A stretch of 64,000 nucleotides of DNA. Source: Microbacterium sp. SORGH_AS_0969 (GTDB lineage Bacteria > Actinomycetota > Actinomycetes > Actinomycetales > Microbacteriaceae). A model generated the notes under the pieces. The model ran no database searches. It was given only the letters and a program-made list of their open reading frames with translations, and had not been told where the DNA came from. Shown in pieces: positions 35,975 to 44,896 of the stretch (the stretch's first letter is position 1; every line of letters starts with the position of its first letter). Both the position numbers and the translations under genes were made by a program. The stretch lies in the NCBI RefSeq assembly GCF_030818255.1, contig NZ_JAUTAG010000001.1:868001-932000 (forward strand), read 5' to 3'.

Positions 35975-37640
35975 TCAGCGCGCGCCGGGACCGACGACGG
36001 GGAGCTCCAGCGTCACCGTCGTCCGCTCGCCCGGATCGCTCTCGATGTGCACGCGCCCCGCGTGCGCGTTGACGATCGCGCGCACCCTCGTGAGCCCCAG
36101 GCCATACCCCTGGACGGCGCGCGAGCGCGCGTGAGCGGTGCGGTAGAAGCGATCGAAGACCCGGCGCTGCTCGGCGTGGGAAAGCCCGACACCCTCGTTC
36201 GACACCGCCACCCGAACGCGATCCTCGTGCGCCCGACAGGTCACCGACACGGGCGATTCCGGTTCGCCGAACTTCACCGCGTTCGTCAGGATCTCGGCGA
36301 CCGCCTCCTCCAGCCGCTCGCGATCCGCGCGCACCTGCACGCGCTCGGCGCGCGCGATTTGCACGGGCGTCGATCGAGCGTCGGCGAGCTTCGCAATGCG
36401 CCGAGCCGCGGCATCCACGATCTCCCGGATGTCGACCTCGGCGAAACGATGGTCTCGGTCGCATCCGGTCGCCGCGACGAGGTCGGTGACCCGATCGAGC
36501 AGGTCGGCGGGCGCGACGGTTCACCACGTCGATGTACTGCCGCAGCTTCGGATCCTCGTGTCCGACGGCATCGTCGATGAGGGCGAGGAAGCCCGTCACG
36601 CCGGTGAGGGGTGTGCGCAGCTCGTGCGAGACCGTTCGGAGGAACTGCTCGCGCACCTCGATCGCATCGGCGAGCTCGGTGACGTCGTGCGCGACGACGA
36701 CGGTCCCCTGGACGGACCCGTCCGGCCGGCGGAGCTGGTTCGACGAGGCGAGCACGGCCATTTGCGCCTCGGGCGGCCCGAGCCACGCGAGGTGCCCGCG
36801 GATCACCTCGCCCCGCAGGGCGCGTGGGATGAACTGCTCCTCGGGCGGGATCCGCGTTGAGCGGTCACCGGCGAGCACGTTGCCTCCCGCGTACGGAAGC
36901 TCGTCGAGCCGGAACCCCGCAGCGCGGGCCATCTCGTAGGCCGCGGCGTTCGCCACCCGGAGGCGTCCCTCCTCGTCATAGAAGGCCACGCCCGCGGCGA
37001 CCGTGTCGAGGATCCCGATCACGAGGGACTCGGCGTCTCGCGCACCCGCGAGGGCTTCCACCTGAGCTCGATTCGCCAGGGAGAGCTGATGGCCTCGACG
37101 CCCCAGCCGACGCGCCGCCAGAAAAGACATGATGGCCAGCGCGAGTATCACGAGGGGAAGGCTCGTGACATTCGCCCATTCCGCGAACGTCTGCGGCGAG
37201 GCACCGGCGTACACGAATCGGAACACGAGCATCCCGATCGAGCCGACCACCACGAGGGCGAGCCCGGCCCACCCGAACGAGTACGCCGCCCACACCATGG
37301 GGAAGATCGCCAGCAGAATGACCCACGGCAGCACGCGAGTCACTTCAGCGCGGATGAGTGTCACCGCGACGACATCGAGGGCGGCGACCGCGATCATGGC
37401 CACGGGGGCGAACCGCTCCCACGCGACGAGCATCGCGAGCGCCGTCGCCGAGACACCGACGGCGAACCCGACGATCGAGATGGGCATCACCAGGATCGAC
37501 GGATCGACCACGAGGACAACGATCGCCACGTAGACGAGCCCGAAGAAGAACGGGAGCTGCGTCTGCGCGGCCAGGGCGCGACGCCCCTCCGGCGTGCGCG
37601 TCGCCTGGAAGATGGGCACGGGCCACCCACCGCCTCTCAC
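35975..37640 (-). pseudogene. Membrane sensor histidine kinase with PAS domain, frameshifted
   Basis: About 554 residues when joined. The N-terminal ~190 residues hold about six helices; then a PAS-like domain (LDTVAAGVAFYDEEGRLRVAN), the phosphoacceptor H-box FLRTVSHELRTPLTGVTGF near residue 360, and after the break the ATP-binding domain with AVAEILTNAVKFG (N box) and VQGYGLGLTRVRAIVNAHAG (G box). The two halves are in different frames; removing one base near 36503-36513 in GCCCGCC joins NRRA to ADLLDRVTDLV. No response regulator is adjacent, so the partner is elsewhere. Without the join the kinase would lack its catalytic domain. Confidence 0.87.
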
Positions 37641-37811
37641 CTAGCGGGTCATGGGGACGGCGGCCACGGCCTGTCAAATGCGGGGCGAGTCGCGGCAGCC
37701 AGCAAACGAAAGGTAGGTTATCCGACCATCCGCTGTCTGCAAGCCCACCGAGACCCAGAACGACAAGCGCCGCCGCCCCGGAAGGAGCGGCGGCGCCTGA
37801 GGATCGGGGTG

Positions 37812-39371
37812 CTATTCGCCGGCGGCGGCCGGAGCAGCCTGCGCCTGCGCGGCCGTAGCGGCATCGCGCGGAGCGCCGTGCGGGCGGATCATCGTCGGCC
37901 GACGCATGAACAGCACGGCGACGAGGCCCACCCCGATCACGACGATCGGCAGGATGAGCGACTGCCCCATCGCCTGCGAGAAGCCGCCGACCACCTGGGG
38001 CGGCAACGCTCCCCCGCCGAACGAGGCCGAGGCATCCGCTGCCCCCGGCAGGTTCGCCTCGAGGCGCGCCTGCATGAAGGCGGCGATGGATGCCGAGCCG
38101 ATGACCGATCCGACGGTCCGGGTCGTGTTGTAGATGCCGGCGCCGGCGCCCGCCTGGCGCGGCGGCAGGTTGCGCGTCGCGGTGGTCGCGAGCGGACCCC
38201 ACATTCCGGCGTTCCCGACCCCCATCAGCGCGGACGGGATGAGGAAAGCCCAGATCGGGGCATCGTTCAGAATGAGCGCGACGTAGATGCCGAGCGATCC
38301 GCCGACGAGCAGGAGCCCCGGCACGAGCAGGAAACGGGGGTCGGTGCGGTCGAGGAGCTTGCCGGCGAACGGGGCGAGCACGCCCGAGAGGATCGCGAGC
38401 GGCACGAGCAGCAGGGCCGACTCGGTCGGGGTGAGGCCGCGCGCGAGCTGCAGGTAGAACATCTGCGGCAGCGCCATGCTCGTGACCGTGAAGCCCACCG
38501 CGGCGATGGCGAGGTTCGCGACCGAGAAGTTGCGGTCGCGGAAGAGGTCGAGCGGCACGAGGGGCTCCCCCTTGCTGCGCGCCTGCGTCCAGACGAACAG
38601 CGCCATGACGACGACACCCGCGGCGACCATCCCCCAGATCCACGCCGCCCACGAGTAATGCTCCCCCTCCTGCAGACCGAAGACGATGAGGAACAGACCG
38701 ATCGCGCTGAGCACGACGCCGAGGATGTCGAACTTGTGCGCCGTCCGCGGAAGCTGCGGGACGAGGATCATCGCGGCGACGAAACCGATGATGCCGACGG
38801 GGATGTTGATGAAGAAGATCCACTCCCATCCGAGGCCGTCGACGAGCAGACCGCCCGCGAGCGGCCCGACGAGGGTCGCGACCCCGGCGGTGGCGCCCCA
38901 CAGCCCCATGGCGGCACCGCGGTTCTGCGGCGGGAAGGTACGCGTGATCACGGCCATCGTCTGCGGCGTCATGAGCGCGGCCCCCAGGCCCTGAACCGCA
39001 CGAGCGACGATCAGCACCTCGAGCGAGGGAGCGAGACCGCACGCCAGCGAGGCGAGCGTGAAGATCGCGAGGCCCGTCAGGTAGATGTTCTTCGGACCGA
39101 AGCGGTCGCCGAGGCGCCCGGTGATGAGCAGCGGCACGGCGTAGGTCAGCAGGTAGGCGCTGGTGACCCACACGACGTTGTCGAGGTTGTTGGTGTCCGG
39201 GTCGAGAGCCGCCTTGATCGCGGGGTTCGCGACCGAGACGATCGTGGTGTCGACGAGGATCATGAAGAAGCCGATGACGAGCGCCCAGAGGGCGGGCCAG
39301 GGGCTGCGTTCGTGGGTCTTGTGCGACCCGGTTCGGGTAGATGCCGTCGAGGCGGCGCGGGCGTCGGTCAT
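37812..39371 (-). CDS. DHA2-family MFS multidrug exporter (EmrB/QacA-like, 14 helices)
   Basis: 519 residues, with 14 hydrophobic segments. Family motifs are VDTTIVSVANPAIKAAL in helix 1, GRLGDRFGPKNIY (motif A), RAVQGLGAALMTPQTMAVI (motif B), and WGATAGVATLVGPLAGGLL (motif C, antiporter signature). It exports drugs or metabolites in exchange for protons. ATG at 39371 overlaps the stop of the PadR gene upstream, so the exporter and its likely repressor are one operon under the dyad at 40018. Confidence 0.93.
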   Translation of the reverse strand: MTDARAASTASTRTGSHKTHERSPWPALWALVIGFFMILVDTTIVSVANPAIKAALDPDTNNLDNVVWVTSAYLLTYAVPLLITGRLGDRFGPKNIYLTGLAIFTLASLACGLAPSLEVLIVARAVQGLGAALMTPQTMAVITRTFPPQNRGAAMGLWGATAGVATLVGPLAGGLLVDGLGWEWIFFINIPVGIIGFVAAMILVPQLPRTAHKFDILGVVLSAIGLFLIVFGLQEGEHYSWAAWIWGMVAAGVVVMALFVWTQARSKGEPLVPLDLFRDRNFSVANLAIAAVGFTVTSMALPQMFYLQLARGLTPTESALLLVPLAILSGVLAPFAGKLLDRTDPRFLLVPGLLLVGGSLGIYVALILNDAPIWAFLIPSALMGVGNAGMWGPLATTATRNLPPRQAGAGAGIYNTTRTVGSVIGSASIAAFMQARLEANLPGAADASASFGGGALPPQVVGGFSQAMGQSLILPIVVIGVGLVAVLFMRRPTMIRPHGAPRDAATAAQAQAAPAAAGE

Positions 39372-39991
39372 GCGAATGTCTCCCTCGAGACGCGGTGCTT
39401 GTTCTTGATGTGTTCGGGGATCTCGGCGACGCCCCACGGCAGGGTGCGATCGACGAGACGCGCGCGCAGGGAGTCCTGCCACGCGAGTTCGGCGTCGAGA
39501 AGAGCAGCCTGGCGCTGCAGCTCGACCAGGAATTGCTCGGGAGTGTCGCGATCGGCGGCGGACTCGAGACCGGCGCGATGCTCTGCGATGGAGGCGTCGA
39601 GCATTGTGCGGCGCCGGTCGAGCAGGGCGACGACCTCGTCGCGCTCAAGGTTGTGCGCTTCGGAGAGGGCGACGCGGAAGTCGCTCTGACGGTCGATCTG
39701 GGGCAGCTCGGCGCGGACCCAGTCCTCGACGGCCTGGCGACCGGCATCCAGAAGCGTGTACGTGGTGCGCTCGGGACGGTTCCCGTCGCGGTCGACGCCG
39801 ACCTCGGCGAGCAGACCGTCCCGTTCGAGGCGGGCGACCGTGTGGTAGATCGTGCCCTTCTGCAGGGGGACGAGCCGGTCGTCGCGGCGCTCCTTCAGCA
39901 GTCGGACGAGCTCGTAGGTGTGCATGTCGGCCTCGCGCAGAGTGGCGAGGATCATGACGGCGATCGGGGTGAGGCGGCTGGCGTCCGGCAT
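39368..39991 (-). CDS. PadR-family repressor of the MFS exporter
   Basis: 207 residues. The winged helix at ~8-90 has PIAVMILATLREADMHTYEL, QKGTIYHTVARLERDGLL and RTTYTLLDAGRQAV; the C-terminal region is helical (Vir_C-type dimerisation) and includes many acidic and Gln residues. ATG at 39991 has GAGGAGG seven bases before it. The stop overlaps the exporter start (ATGA). The perfect operator just upstream implies autorepression relieved by an exporter substrate. Confidence 0.93.
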   Translation of the reverse strand: MPDASRLTPIAVMILATLREADMHTYELVRLLKERRDDRLVPLQKGTIYHTVARLERDGLLAEVGVDRDGNRPERTTYTLLDAGRQAVEDWVRAELPQIDRQSDFRVALSEAHNLERDEVVALLDRRRTMLDASIAEHRAGLESAADRDTPEQFLVELQRQAALLDAELAWQDSLRARLVDRTLPWGVAEIPEHIKNKHRVSRETFA

Positions 39992-40017
39992 CCGTCCTCC
40001 TCATGGTCCGTGCTGAC

Positions 40018-40033
40018 TAGTCCACGTGGACTA
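40018..40033. promoter_or_regulatory. Perfect 16-bp operator for the PadR-MFS operon
   Basis: TAGTCCACGTGGACTA is a complete palindrome 27 bases upstream of the padR-like start. It should overlap the promoter of the leftward operon and is the most likely PadR binding site. Confidence 0.82.
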
Positions 40034-40072
40034 TACGCCCTTTCGCGCGGTCGCGCGAGCCCGCGCGAAGAG

Positions 40073-40136
40073 CGTTGAGTGTCCAAAACACGCCGCAATG
40101 TCCGGGCAGGTTGCGGCGTGTCTTGGACACTCAACG
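40073..40136. repeat. 64-bp dispersed palindrome, copy 2
   Basis: Same element as at 6376-6439: arms 40073-40098 and 40111-40136 (left CGTTGAGTGTCCAAAACACG and on, right its near complement) with a 12-base centre. It lies between the leftward PadR gene and the end of the leftward BCCT gene, where it could stop BCCT transcripts. Confidence 0.87.
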
Positions 40137-40160
40137 GGAAACGACGGCCGGGAGGGACGC

Positions 40161-41882
40161 CTACGCGTCGGCGGAGGACTCGGCCTCGACGGGAGGGGCC
40201 TTCCGCGGGCGATGCTGCGCCCACCGCACCGGGATGCCGAAGATGCCGCGCTGATTGGGCTCCTCGACCTCGAGGCCGTAGTGCTCGCCGATCGCGTCGC
40301 GCAGTTGCGCGCGTTCGGCCTTGTCGTACGCCCGCATCTCACGCCGGAACGCCGTCACCGTCGCCCAGCAGATCGCGAGCAGCACGATGCTGAAGGGCAG
40401 GGCGATGCTGATCGCCGCGGTCTGTAGCGCCTGGAGCCCGCCCGCGATGAGCAGGGCGAACGCGATGACGGCGGTGGCGAGGGCGAAGAAGACGCGCACC
40501 CAGTTCTTGGGCTCTTCTTCGCCGCCGGTCGCGATCATGCTCATCACGAGCGCGCCGGAGTCGGCGGAGGTCACGAAGAACACGGCGATGAGGATGAGGA
40601 AGCCGACGATCAGCACGACGGATCCCGGGATGCCCTCGAGCATCTGGAACAGCGCCGTCGAGACATCGACCGACCCGTCCGCACCGACGTACGAGGCCGT
40701 GCCGGTCAGCTCGCCGTAGATCGCGGTCCCGCCGAGCACGGTGAACCACAGGATGCCGACGAGCGTGGGCACCAGGATCACCCCGACGACGAACTCGCGC
40801 ACGGTGCGACCGCGCGAGATGCGCGCGATGAAGATGCCGACGAAGGGGGCCCACGAGATCCACCAGCCCCAGTAGAAGGCCGTCCAGGCCCCCTGCCAGG
40901 CCACGCCCTCGTCGCCGGCGTAGGCGCTGACCGTGAAGGACAGGCCGACGAAGCTCTGGATGTAGTTGCCGATCGACTGCACGACGTCGCGCAACAGGAA
41001 CTCGGTCGGCCCGACGAAGAGCAGGAAGAGCATCAGGACCCCGGCGAGGACGAGGTTGATGTTCGAGAGCCACTTCATGCCCTTGCCGACACCGGAGAGC
41101 ACCGAGAACAGCACCAGTCCGGTGATGATGCCGATGATGATCGCCTGACTGACGATGTTGGGGGACACGACACCGAGGAAGTCGAGGCCGGCGCTGATCT
41201 GGAGGACACCGAGACCGAGGGAGGTCGCGACCCCGAAGAGCGTGCCGACGAGGGCCGCGACATCGACGGCGTTGCCCCAGCCGCCCTGCACGAGGCGGGC
41301 GCCGAGGATCGGCTCGAGCGCCCAGCGGATGGTGCGCGGACGCTTGCGACGGTGGAAGGCGTAGGCGAGCGCGAGTCCCAGCACGACGTAGATCGACCAC
41401 GCGTGCACGCCCCAGTGCAGGAAGGTCTGCGACATGGCCTGCTGCGCGAGCTCGGCGGGGGTGCCCGTGACGCCGGGGCGGGGCGACACGAAGTGGCTGA
41501 GCGGCTCGCTCACGCCGTAGAACACCAGGCCGATGCCCATGCCCGCGGCGAACAGCAGCGAGAACCACGACATCGTCGAGAACTCGGGCTCGTCGTCGTC
41601 CTGACCGAGCTTGATGTTGCCGAAGCGGCTGAAGCCCATCGCCAGAGCGAAGACGACGAAGAACGCCGCGATCAGCACGTAGTACCAGTTGAAGGTCGAG
41701 ACGATCGCCGTCTGCACGGTGTTGAACGTGGCCTCGGCCGCGGCGGGGAAGAACAGCGCGAACGCGATGAACGCCAGGGCGATGGCCGCGGCGGGCCAGA
41801 ACACCCATCCGCGGATGGTCTTGTGGCGACTACCGAGATGGGGATCGATGTTCACCGCGGTATCGGGGGCTGCCTCGGTCAT
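40161..41882 (-). CDS. BCCT-family transporter (betaine/choline/carnitine type)
   Basis: 573 residues with 12 hydrophobic segments. Family signature: GVHAWSIYVVLGLALAYAFH, then YWGWWISWAPFVGIFIARIS with the Trp-rich substrate-site region, and SADSGALVMSMIATGG in helix 10. It takes up compatible solutes such as glycine betaine with sodium or protons. The C-terminal ~60 residues are a cytoplasmic, charged tail (EMRAYDKAERAQLRDAIGEH), the place where osmotic sensing occurs in relatives. ATG 41882 is used; an ATG eight codons upstream is possible. Confidence 0.93.
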   Translation of the reverse strand: MTEAAPDTAVNIDPHLGSRHKTIRGWVFWPAAAIALAFIAFALFFPAAAEATFNTVQTAIVSTFNWYYVLIAAFFVVFALAMGFSRFGNIKLGQDDDEPEFSTMSWFSLLFAAGMGIGLVFYGVSEPLSHFVSPRPGVTGTPAELAQQAMSQTFLHWGVHAWSIYVVLGLALAYAFHRRKRPRTIRWALEPILGARLVQGGWGNAVDVAALVGTLFGVATSLGLGVLQISAGLDFLGVVSPNIVSQAIIIGIITGLVLFSVLSGVGKGMKWLSNINLVLAGVLMLFLLFVGPTEFLLRDVVQSIGNYIQSFVGLSFTVSAYAGDEGVAWQGAWTAFYWGWWISWAPFVGIFIARISRGRTVREFVVGVILVPTLVGILWFTVLGGTAIYGELTGTASYVGADGSVDVSTALFQMLEGIPGSVVLIVGFLILIAVFFVTSADSGALVMSMIATGGEEEPKNWVRVFFALATAVIAFALLIAGGLQALQTAAISIALPFSIVLLAICWATVTAFRREMRAYDKAERAQLRDAIGEHYGLEVEEPNQRGIFGIPVRWAQHRPRKAPPVEAESSADA

Positions 41883-41993
41883 TCCATCAACGGTAGTCAG
41901 CGGCATCCCGCGGACCGGGGGGCAGGCGCCGCGAAGCGCGGTGTGGCACAATCCGCGCCGGTGCGGGGCGTCGACACCCGCAATAATGAGCGG

Positions 41994-42926
41994 GTGACCT
42001 CCGCTCCCCCCGCCGATCTCGCCGGCTGGCGCCACGTCTACTCCGGTAAGGTGCGCGACCTCTACGTTCCCGCCGACACCGCCGACGACGCCGCGCCCGC
42101 CCACCTCCTCGTCGTCGCGAGCGACCGCGTGAGCGCGTTCGACCACGTCCTCTCCCCCGGTATCCCCGACAAGGGTGTGCTGCTGACGACGCTGAGCCTG
42201 TGGTGGTTCGACCAGCTCGCCGGAAGCGACGGGGGGCGCGGCATCCCGAATCACCTCACCGCCGATCACGCGCTCGTGGGCGACGACGCGGTGGAGCTGA
42301 TCCCGGATGCCGTGCGCGGGCGCGCCATGCTCGTCCGCTCGCTCGACATGCAGCCGATCGAGTGCGTCGTTCGCGGGTACCTCACCGGCTCGGGCTGGGC
42401 GGAGTACCAGGCGTCGCGCACGGTCTGCGGCATCCCTCTTCCCGAGGGCCTGAACGACGGCGACCGCCTGCCGGAGCCGCTCTACACCCCGGCGTTCAAG
42501 GCGCCGATGGGCGAGCATGACGAGAACATCACGTTCGAGCGGTCGGTCGAGATCGTCGGAGCCGAGACGGCCGCGGCGCTGCGCGACCTGTCGCTCGAGA
42601 TCTACCGCCGCGCGTCGGCCATCGCCGAGGCGCGCGGGCTGATCCTCGCCGACACGAAGTTCGAGTTCGGCTTCGACGCCCAGGGCGTGCTGACCCTGGC
42701 CGACGAGGTGCTGACGTCGGACTCGTCTCGATACTGGGATGCCGAGTCCTGGCGCACCGGCACCACCCCCGCCGAGCGGATGGCGAGTTTCGACAAGCAG
42801 ATCGTCCGCGACTGGCTCGCGGCGAACTGGGACAAGCAGGGCGAGCCGCCCGCGCTCCCCGACGCGATCGTCGAGCGCACGCGCGAGCGGTACGCCGAGC
42901 TGCTGCGTCTGCTGACGGCATCCTGA
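41994..42926 (+). CDS. purC: SAICAR synthetase
   Basis: 310 residues. It condenses CAIR with aspartate using ATP in purine synthesis. Signatures: HVYSGKVRDLY at the start, SDRVSAFDHVLSPGIPDKG, SLDMQPIECVVRGYLTGSGW near residue 125, and the late GLILADTKFEFGF plus ADEVLTSDSSRYW. The GTG at 41994 is the best start; its ribosome site is weak. It is full length without breaks and divergent from the BCCT gene. Confidence 0.96.
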   Translation: MTSAPPADLAGWRHVYSGKVRDLYVPADTADDAAPAHLLVVASDRVSAFDHVLSPGIPDKGVLLTTLSLWWFDQLAGSDGGRGIPNHLTADHALVGDDAVELIPDAVRGRAMLVRSLDMQPIECVVRGYLTGSGWAEYQASRTVCGIPLPEGLNDGDRLPEPLYTPAFKAPMGEHDENITFERSVEIVGAETAAALRDLSLEIYRRASAIAEARGLILADTKFEFGFDAQGVLTLADEVLTSDSSRYWDAESWRTGTTPAERMASFDKQIVRDWLAANWDKQGEPPALPDAIVERTRERYAELLRLLTAS

Positions 42927-42936
42927 CCCGCCCGCG

Positions 42937-43043
42937 GAGGCTTCGACAGGCTCAGCCACCGCTCGGTCTCGCTCAGCCACCGCTCCGCTCGCCGAACCCC
43001 GGCACTGGCCCCCACCACCGGTCCCTGAGCTTGTCGAAGGGAC
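42937..43043. repeat. REP-like palindromes between purC and the NCS2 permease
   Basis: One copy at 42937-42960 (GGAGGCTTCGACAGGCTCAG then CCACC) and one at 43020-43043 (GGTCCCTGAGCTTGTCGAAG then GGAC), in opposite orientation, with half-copies (GCTCAGCCACCGCTC) between. They belong to the same family as the cluster at 9796-10008. Confidence 0.85.
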
Positions 43044-43072
43044 GCACCGCCCACATCCCCCGTAGGAGACAC

Positions 43073-44410
43073 ATGTTCCGCTGGAAGCTGCACGGCAACG
43101 GGCGCACCGTCGAGCCCGGCGCGGTCGTCGCCCCGGGCGAGCGCCTGAACTGGGGCGCCACCGTCGCGATCGGACTTCAGCACGTCATCGCGATGTTCGG
43201 TGCGACGTTCCTCGTGCCGGTGCTGACGCAGTTCCCGGTCTCGACGACGCTGCTGTTCTCGGGCGTCGGAACGCTGCTGTTCCTGCTGATCACGCGCAAC
43301 CGCCTCCCCAGCTATCTCGGGTCGTCGTTCGCGTTCATCGCCCCGATCACCGCCGCGACGACCACCGCCGGCACCGGCTCCGCCCTCGCCGGGATCGTCG
43401 CCGTCGGCGTGCTGCTCGCCGCGATCGGCTTCATCGTGCAGTTCGCCGGCCTCGGGTGGGTCGACAAGGTCATGCCACCGGTCGTCGCGGGAGCGATCGT
43501 GGCGCTCATCGGCTTCAACCTCGCACCGGTGGCGTGGGGCAGCTTCCAGAAGCAGCCGCTCACCGGCACGATCACGCTGGTCGCCGTCATCCTCTTCAGC
43601 GTGCTCTTCCGCGGCTTCCTCGGCCGCGTGTCAATCTTCCTCGGCGTGATCGTCGGCTACGTCGCGACCGTGCTGATCCAGGTGACCACCGGCGAGAAGC
43701 TCATCGACTTCGACGCCGTGAGCGCCGCTCCGTGGGTCGGCGTGCCCGAGTTCCACTTCCCCGACTTCGCCTCGCCCGGCACGTGGTCGGTCATCGCGAT
43801 GTTCCTGCCCGTCGTCCTGGTGCTCGTCGCCGAGAACGTCGGACACGTCCGCGGAGTCGCGGCGATGACGGATGCCACGGCCAACCGCTCCACCGGACGC
43901 GCCCTCATCGCCGACGGCGTCGCCACGACCCTTGCGGGCTCGTTCGGCGGCTCCGGCACCACGACCTACGGCGAGAACATCGGCGTCATGGCCGCCACCC
44001 GCGTGTACTCGACCGCGGTGTACTGGGTCGCCGGTCTCGCCGCGATCCTGCTGAGCCTCTCGCCGAAGGTCGGCGCCGTGTTCAACACCATCCCGCCCGG
44101 CGTCCTCGGTGGTGTCACGACGGCGCTCTACGGCCTCATCGGGATCATCGGCATCAAGATCTGGGTCGACAACCGCGTCGACTTCTCCCGTCCGGTCAAC
44201 CAGTACACCGGAGCGGTGGCCCTCGTGCTCGCGATCGCGGGCTTCACGATGGACATCGGCCAGTTCCAGCTCGGCGCGATCGTGCTCGGCTCGATCGCGG
44301 CCCTCGTGATCTACCACCTCGGCAACGCGATCGCCCGGGCCCGCAAGACCGGCGCCGACGACGGCGGTCCGATCCCCGCCGTCGGCCCGCTCGGCGGCGA
44401 CCCGACCTGA
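43073..44410 (+). CDS. NCS2-family nucleobase permease (uracil/xanthine type)
   Basis: 445 residues with about 14 hydrophobic segments. The family signature region GSGTTTYGENIGVMAATRVY near residue 300 and the substrate-site tract VLVAENVGHV near residue 255 point to a UraA-like uracil/proton symporter, although purine substrates cannot be excluded. The ATG at 43073 has TAGGAG upstream. It is followed after 37 bases by a small membrane-protein gene in the same direction. Confidence 0.93.
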   Translation: MFRWKLHGNGRTVEPGAVVAPGERLNWGATVAIGLQHVIAMFGATFLVPVLTQFPVSTTLLFSGVGTLLFLLITRNRLPSYLGSSFAFIAPITAATTTAGTGSALAGIVAVGVLLAAIGFIVQFAGLGWVDKVMPPVVAGAIVALIGFNLAPVAWGSFQKQPLTGTITLVAVILFSVLFRGFLGRVSIFLGVIVGYVATVLIQVTTGEKLIDFDAVSAAPWVGVPEFHFPDFASPGTWSVIAMFLPVVLVLVAENVGHVRGVAAMTDATANRSTGRALIADGVATTLAGSFGGSGTTTYGENIGVMAATRVYSTAVYWVAGLAAILLSLSPKVGAVFNTIPPGVLGGVTTALYGLIGIIGIKIWVDNRVDFSRPVNQYTGAVALVLAIAGFTMDIGQFQLGAIVLGSIAALVIYHLGNAIARARKTGADDGGPIPAVGPLGGDPT

Positions 44411-44447
44411 CCCGCGCCGCCTGTCCGCCCCATCCCCCGGAGCATCC

Positions 44448-44642
44448 GTGACCACCACCACTCGCCCCACCGCCCGCACCGGCATGATCCTCGTCGCCAT
44501 CGGCACCGTGGGCCTCGCCGCCATGCTGTGGTGGGATGCCAACGGCGCCCCCACCGTGGCCCACTTCCTCACCGCGTCGTTCGGGTACCTGATCGGCCAG
44601 GGCATCGTGACGTTCTACGCCGCGCGCCGCCGCCCGCGCTGA
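44448..44642 (+). CDS. Small two-helix membrane protein
   Basis: 64 residues: helix ~12-30 (GMILVAIGTVGLAAMLWW), a short loop DANGAPTV, helix ~38-55, ending in a basic ARRRPR tail. It starts at GTG 44448 behind GGAG. Its position right after the permease suggests co-transcription. The function is unknown. Confidence 0.65.
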   Translation: MTTTTRPTARTGMILVAIGTVGLAAMLWWDANGAPTVAHFLTASFGYLIGQGIVTFYAARRRPR

Positions 44643-44646
44643 CGGC

Positions 44647-44755
44647 CGGGGCCGCGGCATCCGGACCGTCCCGCGGAGTCCGGCCCACGGCATCCGGGCC
44701 ATCCCGCGGAGTCCGGGCCGCGGCATCCGATCCGTCACGCGGAGTCCGACCGCGA
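44647..44755. repeat. Three tandem ~33-bp repeats
   Basis: Three copies of a unit GCGGCATCCGGACCGTCCCG followed by CGGAGTCCGG, imperfect (GGGCC, GATCC variants), between the small membrane-protein gene and the PfkB gene. Each unit contains a small CGG..CCG dyad. The remaining bases to 44896 hold a possible promoter but nothing certain. Confidence 0.8.
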
Positions 44756-44896
44756 CACGCCGCCTCCACCCACCGCCCACCGGCGCGTCGCGCCGGAACT
44801 CCACCTGACGGCACAGCGCCGACCCGGCCGCGTTCGCGCCGGCCCGCTCTATGCACCATGATGACGGCGAGGCAATCGCCCACCGGAAGGACCAGG

